From positions 620,001 to 684,000 of the forward strand of contig CBDAVS010000016.1 in the NCBI GenBank assembly GCA_965201085.1: 64,000 nucleotides of DNA. The letters are read 5' to 3'. The DNA is from JAPOUP01 sp965201085 (lineage in GTDB: Bacteria; Pseudomonadota; Alphaproteobacteria; Rhodobacterales; Rhodobacteraceae). The notes beneath the pieces are model-generated. The model saw only the letters and a program-made list of their open reading frames with translations, ran no database searches and had not been told where the DNA came from. The first letter of the stretch is position 1. Every line of letters begins with the position of its first letter. Below, in pieces: positions 25,614-34,315 of this stretch. The position numbers and the translations under genes are program-made.

Positions 25614-27323
25614 ATGCCAGCGAAAATCTCCCGAGCCGCCTATGCCGATATGTATGGTCCCACCATCGGCGACCGCGTGCGGCTGGCCGATACCGATCTG
25701 ATCATCGAGGTTGAGCGGGACTTAACGATCTACGGGGAGGAAGTTAAATTCGGTGGGGGCAAGGTAATCCGCGATGGTATGGGACAATCCCAGACCACGC
25801 GGGCCAACGGCGCGGTGGACACCGTGATCACCAACGCGCTGATCCTCGATCATACAGGTATCTACAAAGCGGATGTGGGCCTCAAACAGGGAACGATCAT
25901 CGGGATCGGCAAGGCGGGTAATCCCGATACCCAACCCGGTGTTGATATCGTTATCGGTCCGGGAACGGAGGCTATCGCGGGGGAGGGGCGTATCCTGACC
26001 GCTGGCGGATTTGACGCACATATTCACTTCATTTGTCCCCAGCAGATCGACGATGCGCTTCATTCGGGACTGACCACGATGCTTGGCGGCGGAACGGGTC
26101 CCGCGCATGGAACGCTGGCGACGACCTGTACGCCGGGGCCCTGGCATATCGGACGGATGCTGCAGGCGGCCGACGCGTTTCCGATGAACCTCGCCTTCGC
26201 CGGAAAGGGAAATGCGTCGTTACCCGCCGCACTGGAGGAACAGATCCTTGGCGGTGCATGTGCGCTCAAGCTCCACGAGGATTGGGGAACGACACCGGGC
26301 ACAATCGACTGCTGCCTGAAAGTTGCCGATGAGATGGATGTGCAGGTGATGATCCACACCGACACGCTCAATGAATCGGGGTTTGTGGAAAACACGATCG
26401 CAGCGATTGATGGACGGGCGGTACACGCTTTCCACACCGAGGGGGCGGGTGGGGGTCATGCGCCGGATATCATCAAGGTCTGCGGGATGGATAACGTGCT
26501 GCCAAGCTCTACAAACCCAACACGACCCTACACGGTCAACACGCTCGAAGAGCATCTGGACATGCTCATGGTCTGTCACCACCTCGACAGAGCCATTCCG
26601 GAAGACGTGGCCTTTGCCGAAAGCCGGATCCGCAAAGAGACCATCGCGGCGGAGGATATCCTGCACGATCTGGGCGCTTTTTCGATCATCGCATCGGACA
26701 GCCAGGCCATGGGTCGTGTCGGCGAAGTGATTATCCGCACATGGCAAACCGCCGACAAGATGAAGAAACAGCGAGGACGCCTGACGGACGAGACCGGAGA
26801 GAACGACAATCTGCGTGTCCGCCGTTACGTGGCGAAATATACCATTAATCCCGCGATCGTCCACGGGCTGGCTACACATATCGGATCTGTCGAAGAGGGG
26901 AAGCGCGCCGACCTGTGCCTCTGGTCTCCGGCATTTTTCGGAGTGAAACCGGAAATGGTTCTGATCGGTGGTTCGATCGCCTGTGCGCAGATGGGCGATC
27001 CCAACGCCTCGATTCCAACGCCGCAGCCGGTCTATTCCCGACCGATGTTCGGGGCATTTGGCCGCGCCGTCGAAAACAGCGCCGTTACATTCGTCAGCGG
27101 TGCCGCACAGAGTGGCGGGATTGGTCAAAAGCTGGGTCTGAATAAAGAAACCCTGCGGGTGAAAGACACTCGCGCAATTGGAAAGAAAGACATGCGTCTC
27201 AATGATCGAACTCCGGAAATCGAGGTCGATCCCGAAACCTACGAGGTGAGGGCCGATGGAGAGATACTAACCTGTGAGCCAGCCGAGGTTCTGCCAATGG
27301 CGCAGAGGTATTTCCTGTACTGA
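25614..27323 (+). CDS. ureC: urease alpha (catalytic) subunit
   Basis: The alpha subunit holds the two-nickel site that hydrolyses urea to ammonia and carbamate. The 569-residue length is standard. It has the metal-binding GGFDAHIHF (about residues 134-142), the Lys to be carbamylated in CALKLHEDWG (about 217-226), His ligands in MIHTDTLNESGF and HTEGAGGGHAPD, and the mobile-flap His in MVCHHLDRAIPEDVAFAESR. All expected catalytic residues are present, so the enzyme should be active if nickel is inserted. The start follows AAGGACG. Confidence 0.97.
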   Translation: MPAKISRAAYADMYGPTIGDRVRLADTDLIIEVERDLTIYGEEVKFGGGKVIRDGMGQSQTTRANGAVDTVITNALILDHTGIYKADVGLKQGTIIGIGKAGNPDTQPGVDIVIGPGTEAIAGEGRILTAGGFDAHIHFICPQQIDDALHSGLTTMLGGGTGPAHGTLATTCTPGPWHIGRMLQAADAFPMNLAFAGKGNASLPAALEEQILGGACALKLHEDWGTTPGTIDCCLKVADEMDVQVMIHTDTLNESGFVENTIAAIDGRAVHAFHTEGAGGGHAPDIIKVCGMDNVLPSSTNPTRPYTVNTLEEHLDMLMVCHHLDRAIPEDVAFAESRIRKETIAAEDILHDLGAFSIIASDSQAMGRVGEVIIRTWQTADKMKKQRGRLTDETGENDNLRVRRYVAKYTINPAIVHGLATHIGSVEEGKRADLCLWSPAFFGVKPEMVLIGGSIACAQMGDPNASIPTPQPVYSRPMFGAFGRAVENSAVTFVSGAAQSGGIGQKLGLNKETLRVKDTRAIGKKDMRLNDRTPEIEVDPETYEVRADGEILTCEPAEVLPMAQRYFLY

Positions 27324-27332
27324 ACGGTTTTC

Positions 27333-27638
27333 CTACCCTCGCCCATCGATCCAGAATGAAGTGAAGCTTTCCTTGGCGCGGTTTAAGGTGCGACCGATGA
27401 TCGGATGTGAAATATCGCACCCGACTTGCCCGGCGGTTCCTGCGAGATCGGTCGGAGCGTAATCAATTACCTGGACTCGATCACCAACCGCCGCCAATGT
27501 GAAAGTGGTGACCGGGAATTCGAATGCCTCATCTCCGCCTAGAGACATACAGGACATGGTTGCCGTCAATGATCCGCCTGGATTTGAACACTCCGCCTTG
27601 TGATGGATTCCTGTCTTTTCCGCATACAGGTTCCACAC
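27333..27638 (-). CDS. possible small ORF antisense within the urease cluster
   Basis: A 101-residue frame on the minus strand in the ureC-ureEF gap has a protein-like composition (VTTFTLAAVGDRVQVIDYAP). It has no clear ribosome-binding site and I recognise no family. It may be a fragment of a decayed gene rather than a working one. The gap of about 390 bases holds nothing else I can support. Confidence 0.25.
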   Translation of the reverse strand: MWNLYAEKTGIHHKAECSNPGGSLTATMSCMSLGGDEAFEFPVTTFTLAAVGDRVQVIDYAPTDLAGTAGQVGCDISHPIIGRTLNRAKESFTSFWIDGRG

Positions 27639-27712
27639 CCGGATTCAGGTCTGGAAGCCTTGTCCGGATGGCGGTTTGATTTACGGAACCTTCAGCCGGA
27701 GTACGTCGCCCG

Positions 27713-28810
27713 ATGACCCTGCCCGTCGCCACTCGTCTCGTTTCCGGCTCAGGAGACGATCATATCAGCCTAAGCTACGGGTCCCGCTTGATCCGGCGAA
27801 AACGGCTGACCAGCGATGGCGGTCTGGAGTTTCTGGTCAATCTTTCGGAAACCACATCGCTCGCAGCGGGGCTTTGTTTTCTTCTCGATGACGGGCGTCG
27901 GGTTGAAATTCATGCTTCGGCAGAGGCTTTGCTGGAAATATCGGGGGATCTTCCGCGTCTGACCTGGCATATCGGCAACCGTCACGCGCCCTGCCAGATC
28001 GAGCCTGATCGGCTGCTGGTTCAGAACGATCACGTCATGCGCTCGATGCTGCAGCGGCTTGGCGCCACAATTCGGGACGTAACCCTTCCCTTCAACCCCG
28101 AGGGTGGGGCTTATGGGCACGGACGGACATTTGCCCACAGTCAAGGGACGGGTCACAGCCATGGCCCTCCCATGGATGACGCGGACATCCTGTCGCTTAC
28201 GCAATGGCTGTCACCGGCGTTTCCTATCGGTGGATTCGCTTATTCGCACGGGCTTGAAGCGTCGATTGGTGCAGGGCAGGTCACCGATGCCGATAGTCTG
28301 GCGAAATGGATTTCGACGGTCATTCGCCGCGGTTCGGGGCGAGCCGATGCGGTATTGCTCTGCGCGGCGATGGTACCGGCCGCCGATTTCGCGCGGCTGA
28401 GCGAATGGGCCGCAGCCCTGTCGGCGTCCGCGGAGCGCTGGCGCGAAACGTTGGAGCAGGGGACGGCGTTTGCTGCCACCCATGGTTCGGTGACCGGAGC
28501 GGATCCGACATCGTTGCCCCTGCCCGTAGCGGTCGGACGGGCGGCGGCGACGCTGTCCCTACCGTGCGGTCGGGTCGCGGCACTTTACCTGCAGGCTTTT
28601 GCCTCGAACCTTGTTTCCGCTGCCGTTCGCTTCATTCCGCTCAGTCAGTTCGCTGGCCAGAAAGTACTCGCCGGACTACGAGAGGACATACTGGCTGTGG
28701 CGGGAGAAGCCCCGTCGCTTAAGCCCGAAGCCATCACGAACGCGGTTCCGGGTGCCGATCTGGCCGCTATTCTACATGAAACGCAGACCGTGCGGATATT
28801 CAAAACGTGA
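27713..28810 (+). CDS. ureEF: UreE-UreF fusion, urease nickel chaperone and accessory protein
   Basis: Two urease assembly proteins are joined in one 365-residue frame. Residues 1 to about 150 are UreE, the nickel-delivering chaperone, with TWHIGNRHAPCQIEPDRLLV and LGATI, ending in the His-rich tail YGHGRTFAHSQGTGHSHG. From about 157 the protein is UreF: LTQWLSPAFPIGGFAYSHG, then helical sequence ending in LQAFASNLVSAAVRFIPLSQ. UreF bridges UreD and UreG on apo-urease. A fused ureE-ureF has, as I recall, been described in Bordetella. The junction has no stop or frame break. ureG should follow directly but lies 1.5 kb away. Confidence 0.92.
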   Translation: MTLPVATRLVSGSGDDHISLSYGSRLIRRKRLTSDGGLEFLVNLSETTSLAAGLCFLLDDGRRVEIHASAEALLEISGDLPRLTWHIGNRHAPCQIEPDRLLVQNDHVMRSMLQRLGATIRDVTLPFNPEGGAYGHGRTFAHSQGTGHSHGPPMDDADILSLTQWLSPAFPIGGFAYSHGLEASIGAGQVTDADSLAKWISTVIRRGSGRADAVLLCAAMVPAADFARLSEWAAALSASAERWRETLEQGTAFAATHGSVTGADPTSLPLPVAVGRAAATLSLPCGRVAALYLQAFASNLVSAAVRFIPLSQFAGQKVLAGLREDILAVAGEAPSLKPEAITNAVPGADLAAILHETQTVRIFKT

Positions 28811-29557
28811 CGGTCCGGTTCATCCGGACAGCAATGGCGACATCCTATGGCAGGTGGAATGGCTTCCGCCATAAGATCTCAATAAAATCAATATATAACG
28901 GTGGTATAACATCGACGAACTGGATTCCGTTACCGCTGCACCGAACGGGTGTACACGGTCGCGGGACAATGGTATTCGGTTAAGGAATCCATCATCTGGA
29001 TATGCACGCGCCTCCGGCACGTTTTCTGGAGCCTCTGGCTTTACGACTCGTCTTTTCGCCGTTCAGGCGGAGGTCACGCGGACCCACCCGCTCCCTGGCT
29101 GTTTCGGCGCCCTCGGGTAGCTCCGACCGGGCCGCTCGTGCTGGAAGCAACTCGCAAGCCCGTCCATGATCCTTCCACAGCATAGCCCGATCGTCCGATC
29201 CAGACACAGGAACAGGGACTCGATCCTACGCCCGACCAGGCACAGAGCGTTCCCGAAGTCGGTACGCATGGATGGGGATCCGTCGTCGCATTGGTTGGCG
29301 AATATGCAGGCGACAGCGGCCGCCGGGTGGAGTTCCCGCCTGACGCCTCGCTCCGATGTCGTGTTCGGGCTATTGACCACGCCCTTGCTCGTCCAGCATA
29401 GTTCCTTAATCAAACGGCATCCGTGACAGGGTGCGAGAGCGCCCGTACCGGACATTTTCGTACTATCCGTCAGCGAGGTGGCGGGGCGGTATTAGGTTCC
29501 GCCAACGGTGTATCTGACCAACCGGTGGCGGAGACCGTTTCCCCCGCCGCTACGGAA
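28811..29557. other. non-coding part of the ureEF-ureG gap
   Basis: I see no gene in this stretch. An open frame on the minus strand at 29063-29455 has no recognisable features. Confidence 0.3.
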
Positions 29558-29997
29558 TCATCCGCAGGAGAGCACGGAATCGGTGTGTTCTGCGGTGTCC
29601 GGGTCCTGCGCGATGAAACGCTCTCCCTGTCCGTTGCCGTAACTGAAATCGACGAAATATTCCCCGGTACCTTCGTTTCGGTACAGCTTCATGTAGAGTC
29701 CTGACCAACCTACTGACTCTTCGGCGCAGAGCCGGTTCCCAGCTACTTCCGAAACGCGTGACCGGACGAACCCCACTTTCCGCCCACGGTTTCCCTTCAG
29801 CATTTCTGGACGAATCGCCCGTCGTCAAGGATTTGGAAGCTCTTGGAGTCATCGATGGCTAGGTGAAGATTCCCGTCCGGTCGGGAATTCCGGTAGCGCT
29901 CCAGAAAGGCCTCGAAATTCATGGGCAAAGAGCCTTCCGGCGGAACTGTTCCGTCCCTTTCGGTACCGGACGCCTCGTCCGCGGGTTCCGCCGACAT
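29558..29997 (-). pseudogene. possible decayed gene in the ureEF-ureG gap
   Basis: Two minus-strand frames that abut near 29800 both look protein-like. The first has FEAFLERYRNSRPDGNLHLA and FQILDDGRFVQKC (29797-29997); the second has LYMKLYRNEGTGEYFVDF and RFIAQDPDTAEHTD (29558-29803). They could be halves of one frameshifted gene. I recognise no family. The orientation is opposite to the urease genes. Confidence 0.3.
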
Positions 29998-30309
29998 GCA
30001 GCCTGCCGGGAGACGCCATCGAACAGGCCGGCGAACATAAGGGATATCGTCTGGATGGCTTCACGGATCCTGCGGTCCTGATTTCCCAATGGATCAGGAA
30101 TTCAGGCAACCGATCCAGAGGGGCTCGAACAGACCTCTTGGCCAGCATCCATCGCTGTCGTATCTCGAAAACATGTCAGGTGAATCAGTGTTCCGATGGT
30201 TGGCCAATGGGGGCGAATGGAACGAATCCGGCTTCCTCAGCCTTGCATTCGTAATGGAGCTTGGCATCTTGGGCGTTCCCCTTCACTGACGCGATGAGGA
30301 AAGCGGATC
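29998..30309. other. non-coding stretch upstream of ureG
   Basis: Nothing supportable is seen except a GAGGAAAGCG ribosome-binding sequence just before ureG. Confidence 0.3.
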
Positions 30310-30936
30310 ATGACAAGTCTGAACGGTCCTTTGCGGGTGGGAATTGGTGGCCCGGTCGGAGCGGGCAAGACGACGCTCACCGAAGCGCTCTGCCGGTCGA
30401 TGTCCGGAGCCTATTCAATGGCTGTCATCACCAACGACATCTACACCCGCGAAGACGCGGAATTTCTTCTACGGGCGCAGGCGCTGCCCGAAGAACGTAT
30501 CCGAGGGGTTGAGACCGGCGGATGCCCTCACACCGCGATCAGGGAGGATGCTTCAGTCAATCTCGCGGCGATCGCCGATCTGCGGGACCGCATTCCCGAT
30601 CTGGATATCTTGTTGATTGAAAGTGGGGGTGACAATCTCGCGGCGACGTTCAGCCCGGAACTCGCCGACCTTTCGATCTACGTGATCGACACCGCGGCCG
30701 GACAGGACATTCCACGCAAGAAAGGCCCGGGACTAGCGCGGTCGGATCTTCTGGTCATCAACAAGACAGATCTTGCTCCGCATGTGGGTGTGGACACCGA
30801 TCTGTTGAGATCCGACGCTATGACCGCGCGGGAAGGTCGACCGTTTGTGATGGCATCGCTGAAATCAGGGAAAGGTGTTTCCGATATCGTTGCTTTCCTT
30901 GATCGGGAGGGAGGGCTCTCTTCCATAGCGAGCTGA
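30310..30936 (+). CDS. ureG: urease accessory GTPase UreG
   Basis: UreG is the SIMIBI-class GTPase that powers nickel insertion into urease. The 208-residue product has the P-loop GIGGPVGAGKTTLTE (about residues 11-25), VITNDIYTREDAEFL, the nickel-binding Cys-Pro-His in GGCPHTAIREDAS, IESGGDNLAATFSPEL and the base-recognition NKTDLAPHVG. All key residues are intact. It is separated from the other urease genes by about 1.5 kb, so it may need its own promoter. Confidence 0.96.
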   Translation: MTSLNGPLRVGIGGPVGAGKTTLTEALCRSMSGAYSMAVITNDIYTREDAEFLLRAQALPEERIRGVETGGCPHTAIREDASVNLAAIADLRDRIPDLDILLIESGGDNLAATFSPELADLSIYVIDTAAGQDIPRKKGPGLARSDLLVINKTDLAPHVGVDTDLLRSDAMTAREGRPFVMASLKSGKGVSDIVAFLDREGGLSSIAS

Positions 30937-31313
30937 CAATGCAATGAAGATGACGATTCCGATCGAGATGGGCGTTCACCGATTCCGAAACCGGTGCAGC
31001 GCTTGCTTTCGGAATTGGCGGCACGGTGTCGCCCACACCTTCGATCACGAGCGCAGCGCGTACCGCCGCTACCTGAAGTGGATCCATGTGCGCTTCCCGC
31101 GCAGGTGTTTTTTGGACCGCACACGGATATTTCCATCGATATGCTTCTATTCCCGCCGCATGATCTGATGGCAGCTGTCGACCACCGAGAAATAGTTTGA
31201 GCGAAGCGCGCAAGCTGACATCCGCTCGGAACGCAACGAAGGCAATGTGGAACAACCGATTTGATCCGCCTGGGTTTTCACATAATGCCCTTGCTGATAT
31301 GAAGGGGTGCTGA
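30937..31313. other. non-coding stretch between ureG and the oxidoreductase gene
   Basis: I find no convincing gene in these 377 bases, although one 68-residue frame at 30994-31200 is open. Confidence 0.3.
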
Positions 31314-32309
31314 ATGGATGTAACGGAGCGTTCGATGCGGGTAGTCGAGATTACGGAACCCGGAGGACCAGAGGTCTTACGCCTCGCGACCCGTCCGACA
31401 CCTGTTCCGGGGCATGGACAGATTCTCATCAAGGTGGTCTACGCAGGTGTGAACAGACCCGATATGCTGCAGAGGGCCGGTCGCTACGCACCGCCGCCCG
31501 GTGCATCCGATCTGCCGGGTCTTGAAGCGTCGGGACTGGTCGCCGCCGTCGGGCCCGGTGTTACGGAATGGAAGGAAGGCGATCAGGTCTGCGCCTTGCT
31601 GCCGGGGGGTGGTTACGCAGAATACGCGGTGACGCCCGCGACCCATGCGCTTCCGATTCCAGGGGGAATGGGCTTGAGTGAAGCCGCTTGCCTGCCCGAG
31701 ACTTATTTCACCGTATGGACAAACGTGTTCATGCGAGGCGGACTTACGGCCGGAGAGAGGTTCCTCGTGCACGGCGGCTCGTCTGGAATTGGAACGACGG
31801 CCATACAGCTCGCGAATGTCTTTGGTGGACGCGTATTCTCAACGGCGGGATCGGCGAGGAAATGTGAAGCCTGTACGGAACTCGGCGCCGAGCGGGCGAT
31901 AAATTACAGGGAGGAGGATTTTGTTGATATCCTGCGCGCCGAGGGCGGGGCAAATCTTATCCTCGACATGGTGGGAGGCGATTATATTCCTCGCAACATC
32001 AAAGCCTTGGCCGATGACGGTCGTCTGGTGCAGATCGCCTTCCTCGTTGGATCCAGGGTTGAGGTCAATTTCGCCCACGTGATGGTGCGCCGGCTGACGA
32101 TCACTGGATCCACGCTGCGTCCGCAGAGCGACCTGGCGAAGGCCCGAATCGCCGACGCGCTTCGCGAAACTGTCTGGCCACATCTGGAATCCGGACGCAT
32201 CTCACCCATTATGGACAGCGAATTCCCGCTGAGCGAGGCCGTGGGAGCGCATACGCGAATGGAGAGCTCCGAACATATCGGAAAGATCGTGCTGCGGATC
32301 GCCGACTGA
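31314..32309 (+). CDS. NAD(P)H-quinone oxidoreductase (PIG3-like, zinc-free MDR)
   Basis: The 331-residue product is a medium-chain dehydrogenase/reductase of the quinone oxidoreductase branch. The N-terminal GroES-like domain includes VYAGVNRPDMLQRAGRY and PPPGASDLPGLEASG, a PIG3-type signature. The Rossmann part has VHGGSSGIGTTAIQLA (about residues 148-163) and ILDMVGGDY. Typical structural and catalytic zinc ligands are missing, as expected for this branch. It likely reduces quinones using NADPH. A second ATG at 31335, with GGAG just before it, is an alternative start and gives a more family-like N-terminus. Confidence 0.88.
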   Translation: MDVTERSMRVVEITEPGGPEVLRLATRPTPVPGHGQILIKVVYAGVNRPDMLQRAGRYAPPPGASDLPGLEASGLVAAVGPGVTEWKEGDQVCALLPGGGYAEYAVTPATHALPIPGGMGLSEAACLPETYFTVWTNVFMRGGLTAGERFLVHGGSSGIGTTAIQLANVFGGRVFSTAGSARKCEACTELGAERAINYREEDFVDILRAEGGANLILDMVGGDYIPRNIKALADDGRLVQIAFLVGSRVEVNFAHVMVRRLTITGSTLRPQSDLAKARIADALRETVWPHLESGRISPIMDSEFPLSEAVGAHTRMESSEHIGKIVLRIAD

Positions 32310-32521
32310 GTTTTGCCGAAACACTGGCTGCATACCTGAATTCCTGTGAGATGCCGGCGCTCCCTGACCCTGACCTCCGATGTCGATCTGGATCATGCGT
32401 TCAAGGTCTTTTCCTCGGCTACCTGAATGACTATAACGATTGACGATTTTCTCGAAATCATGGGAAGGGCCCAAAGGACCGAACCGGATTTTCCCGGCGT
32501 TATCCGTCGAAGGAGGCACAG

Positions 32522-33280
32522 ATGGCGAAACCGATCAAGGCGAAGGAGACCGCCGTTTGGCTGGTGGACAACACCACACTCACGTTCAAGCAGATCGCGG
32601 ATTTCTGCGGACTGCACGAACTGGAGGTACAGGGCATCGCCGACGGTGACGTGGCGACAGGCCTCAAGGGATTCGACCCGATAGCGAACAACCAGCTTGA
32701 ATCGGAAGAAATCGGGAAGGCCGCCGCTGACCCCCAGCATAAGCTGGAACTGAAACACTACGCCGCCGCCGAAGGAGAGAAAAGACGCCGCGGTCCGCGT
32801 TATACCCCGCTGTCCAAACGGCAGGACCGCCCCGCCGCGATTCTCTGGCTTGTCAATTTCCATCCCGAACTCAGCGATCGGCAGATCTGCAAGCTCATCG
32901 GCACCACCAAACCAACGATCCAGACGGTCCGAGACCGCACGCATTGGAACGTTTCGAACATTCAACCGATCGATCCTGTCGCGCTGGGTCTCTGCAGACA
33001 GTCCGAGCTTGATGACGCGGTGCAGGTCGCGGCCAGGAAGAAAGATAGCGAAGGCTCCGTCATGTCGGATGACGAGCGCCGCAAACTGGTGTCGACGGAG
33101 CAGAGTCTGGTGATGGAGCCGGAACCGCGCATACCGACCGCGATATCTGGATTGGAGACTTTTTCACTGACCGGTGATGACTCACGCGATGATCCGAAAA
33201 AAAATGACGTTCTTCCGGATGCGGACAGTTTCTTCAATCTCCCGAAAGACGACGGGCGAACGCAGGGAGATGACGATTGA
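32522..33280 (+). CDS. trcR: DUF1013 family, TrcR-type cell-cycle transcriptional regulator
   Basis: The 252-residue protein belongs to the alphaproteobacterial DUF1013 family, currently named TrcR. It has WLVDNTTLTFKQIADFCGLH at the N-terminus and a second helix-turn-helix-like part, ILWLVNFHPELSDRQICKLI followed by GTTKPTIQTVRDRTHWN. GSRNI-like NVSNIQPIDPVALGLC completes the core. The C-terminal 80 residues are acidic and low-complexity. The start follows GGAGG at proper spacing. Its presence is one of the best signs that the host is an alphaproteobacterium. The regulatory target set is not visible from sequence. Confidence 0.9.
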   Translation: MAKPIKAKETAVWLVDNTTLTFKQIADFCGLHELEVQGIADGDVATGLKGFDPIANNQLESEEIGKAAADPQHKLELKHYAAAEGEKRRRGPRYTPLSKRQDRPAAILWLVNFHPELSDRQICKLIGTTKPTIQTVRDRTHWNVSNIQPIDPVALGLCRQSELDDAVQVAARKKDSEGSVMSDDERRKLVSTEQSLVMEPEPRIPTAISGLETFSLTGDDSRDDPKKNDVLPDADSFFNLPKDDGRTQGDDD

Positions 33281-33354
33281 ACGCCAGTTCCACCTTGCCG
33301 GACCGTAGGTATGACGGATATGCGATAGAACTCCCGACAAATCTGGGTAGTGTC

Positions 33355-34254
33355 TCAGTTTGACTTTCTCGGCTTGTATTTCGTCCCCGGCTTAGGTCCT
33401 GGCTTCTTCGGCGTCGTTGCCCGGTCCTCGATCAGGCCAACGATCCAATCCATGTCGCGCAACGTGTCCGTTACTCCAGCCGCCATTGCCGGAGTGACCT
33501 TGACCGCTTTGTGGATACGAACGAAATTATAGTGCAGGAAATATAGCGACAGCATGTGGATGTGGTTCTCAACCTTTTTGCTGAACGCGTTGGTCAGCCG
33601 CGTGAACCTACGCATTCCCATCCGCATCGACAGGTTCTGGCGTTCCACGTAACTTGTCGAAATGTGGTCCGGGTCGGGGCTTCCCTGCACCACGATATTC
33701 CTGATCCCCTTGCATTTTGCCGGGCTGTAGCGTCTCTCGGGCGTTTCTCCCTCGCTTTCACCGTACATCTTGACCAGCATGGCGTAGTCCACATCCGCGC
33801 CGAACGCGCCCTCAACGGCTTCCAGATAGGCGTTGTTGCCGTCGGTGGTCAGCTGCACCCTATTAGCCAGCCTGCCGCTGACGTTTCCCATGAATTCCCC
33901 CGCCGTCTTTCCTGATCGGTCCCCGACCTCCCAGGCCAGGATAAGTTTGCTATCGGCGTCGATGGCGGTCCACGTCCATACTTCACCGGCCTGATGGGGT
34001 GCGGCCTTGGCATGGGGAACGTTCTTCTGCTTTGCGTAGACGAACGACCATATCTCGTCGCACTGGACGCGGCGCGACGGGACGTTTCGCACGTGCAGGT
34101 CATGGTATTCCGCGCAGGCCCTGCCCGCGTCCGCAAGCAGTTTCGTGACGGTGTTGATCGAGACACCGGCGGTTCGGCTTATCGACCGCATGGACATACC
34201 CTCAACAAGCATGTTGAGGATCATGGCGCGTTTCTGTTGTGACAATCTGTTCAT
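33355..34254 (-). CDS. IS1-family transposase of element 2
   Basis: The protein has an N-terminal helix-turn-helix (SISRTAGVSINTVTKLLADA) and an IS1-type catalytic domain. The first Asp is in QCDEIWSFVYAKQKN, the second in QLTTDGNNAYLEAVE, and the Glu in TSYVERQNLSMRMGMRRFTR. I prefer the ATG at 34254 (MNRLSQQKRA, 299 residues) to one at 34293, because homologues start there and a near-consensus promoter ends just upstream of it. A tail rich in Lys and Pro ends the protein. The catalytic residues are intact. The IS1 and IS1595 families are distantly related, but this protein lacks the N-terminal zinc ribbon of the two IS1595 transposases in the window. Confidence 0.9.
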   Translation of the reverse strand: MNRLSQQKRAMILNMLVEGMSMRSISRTAGVSINTVTKLLADAGRACAEYHDLHVRNVPSRRVQCDEIWSFVYAKQKNVPHAKAAPHQAGEVWTWTAIDADSKLILAWEVGDRSGKTAGEFMGNVSGRLANRVQLTTDGNNAYLEAVEGAFGADVDYAMLVKMYGESEGETPERRYSPAKCKGIRNIVVQGSPDPDHISTSYVERQNLSMRMGMRRFTRLTNAFSKKVENHIHMLSLYFLHYNFVRIHKAVKVTPAMAAGVTDTLRDMDWIVGLIEDRATTPKKPGPKPGTKYKPRKSN

Positions 34255-34260
34255 GCCCCT

Positions 34261-34289
34261 AATATAGGAACGTGAATCCTTAATGTCAA
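34261..34289 (-). promoter_or_regulatory. near-consensus promoter of the element 2 transposase
   Basis: On the minus strand TTGACA (34289-34284) and TATATT (34266-34261) are spaced by exactly 17 bases. The -10 box ends only six bases before the ATG at 34254, so transcription would start at or next to the start codon and give a leaderless mRNA. The transposase can thus be expressed apart from the methyltransferase upstream. Confidence 0.65.
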
Positions 34290-34315
34290 GCATTCATTCA
34301 ATTTAATTTTGCGAT

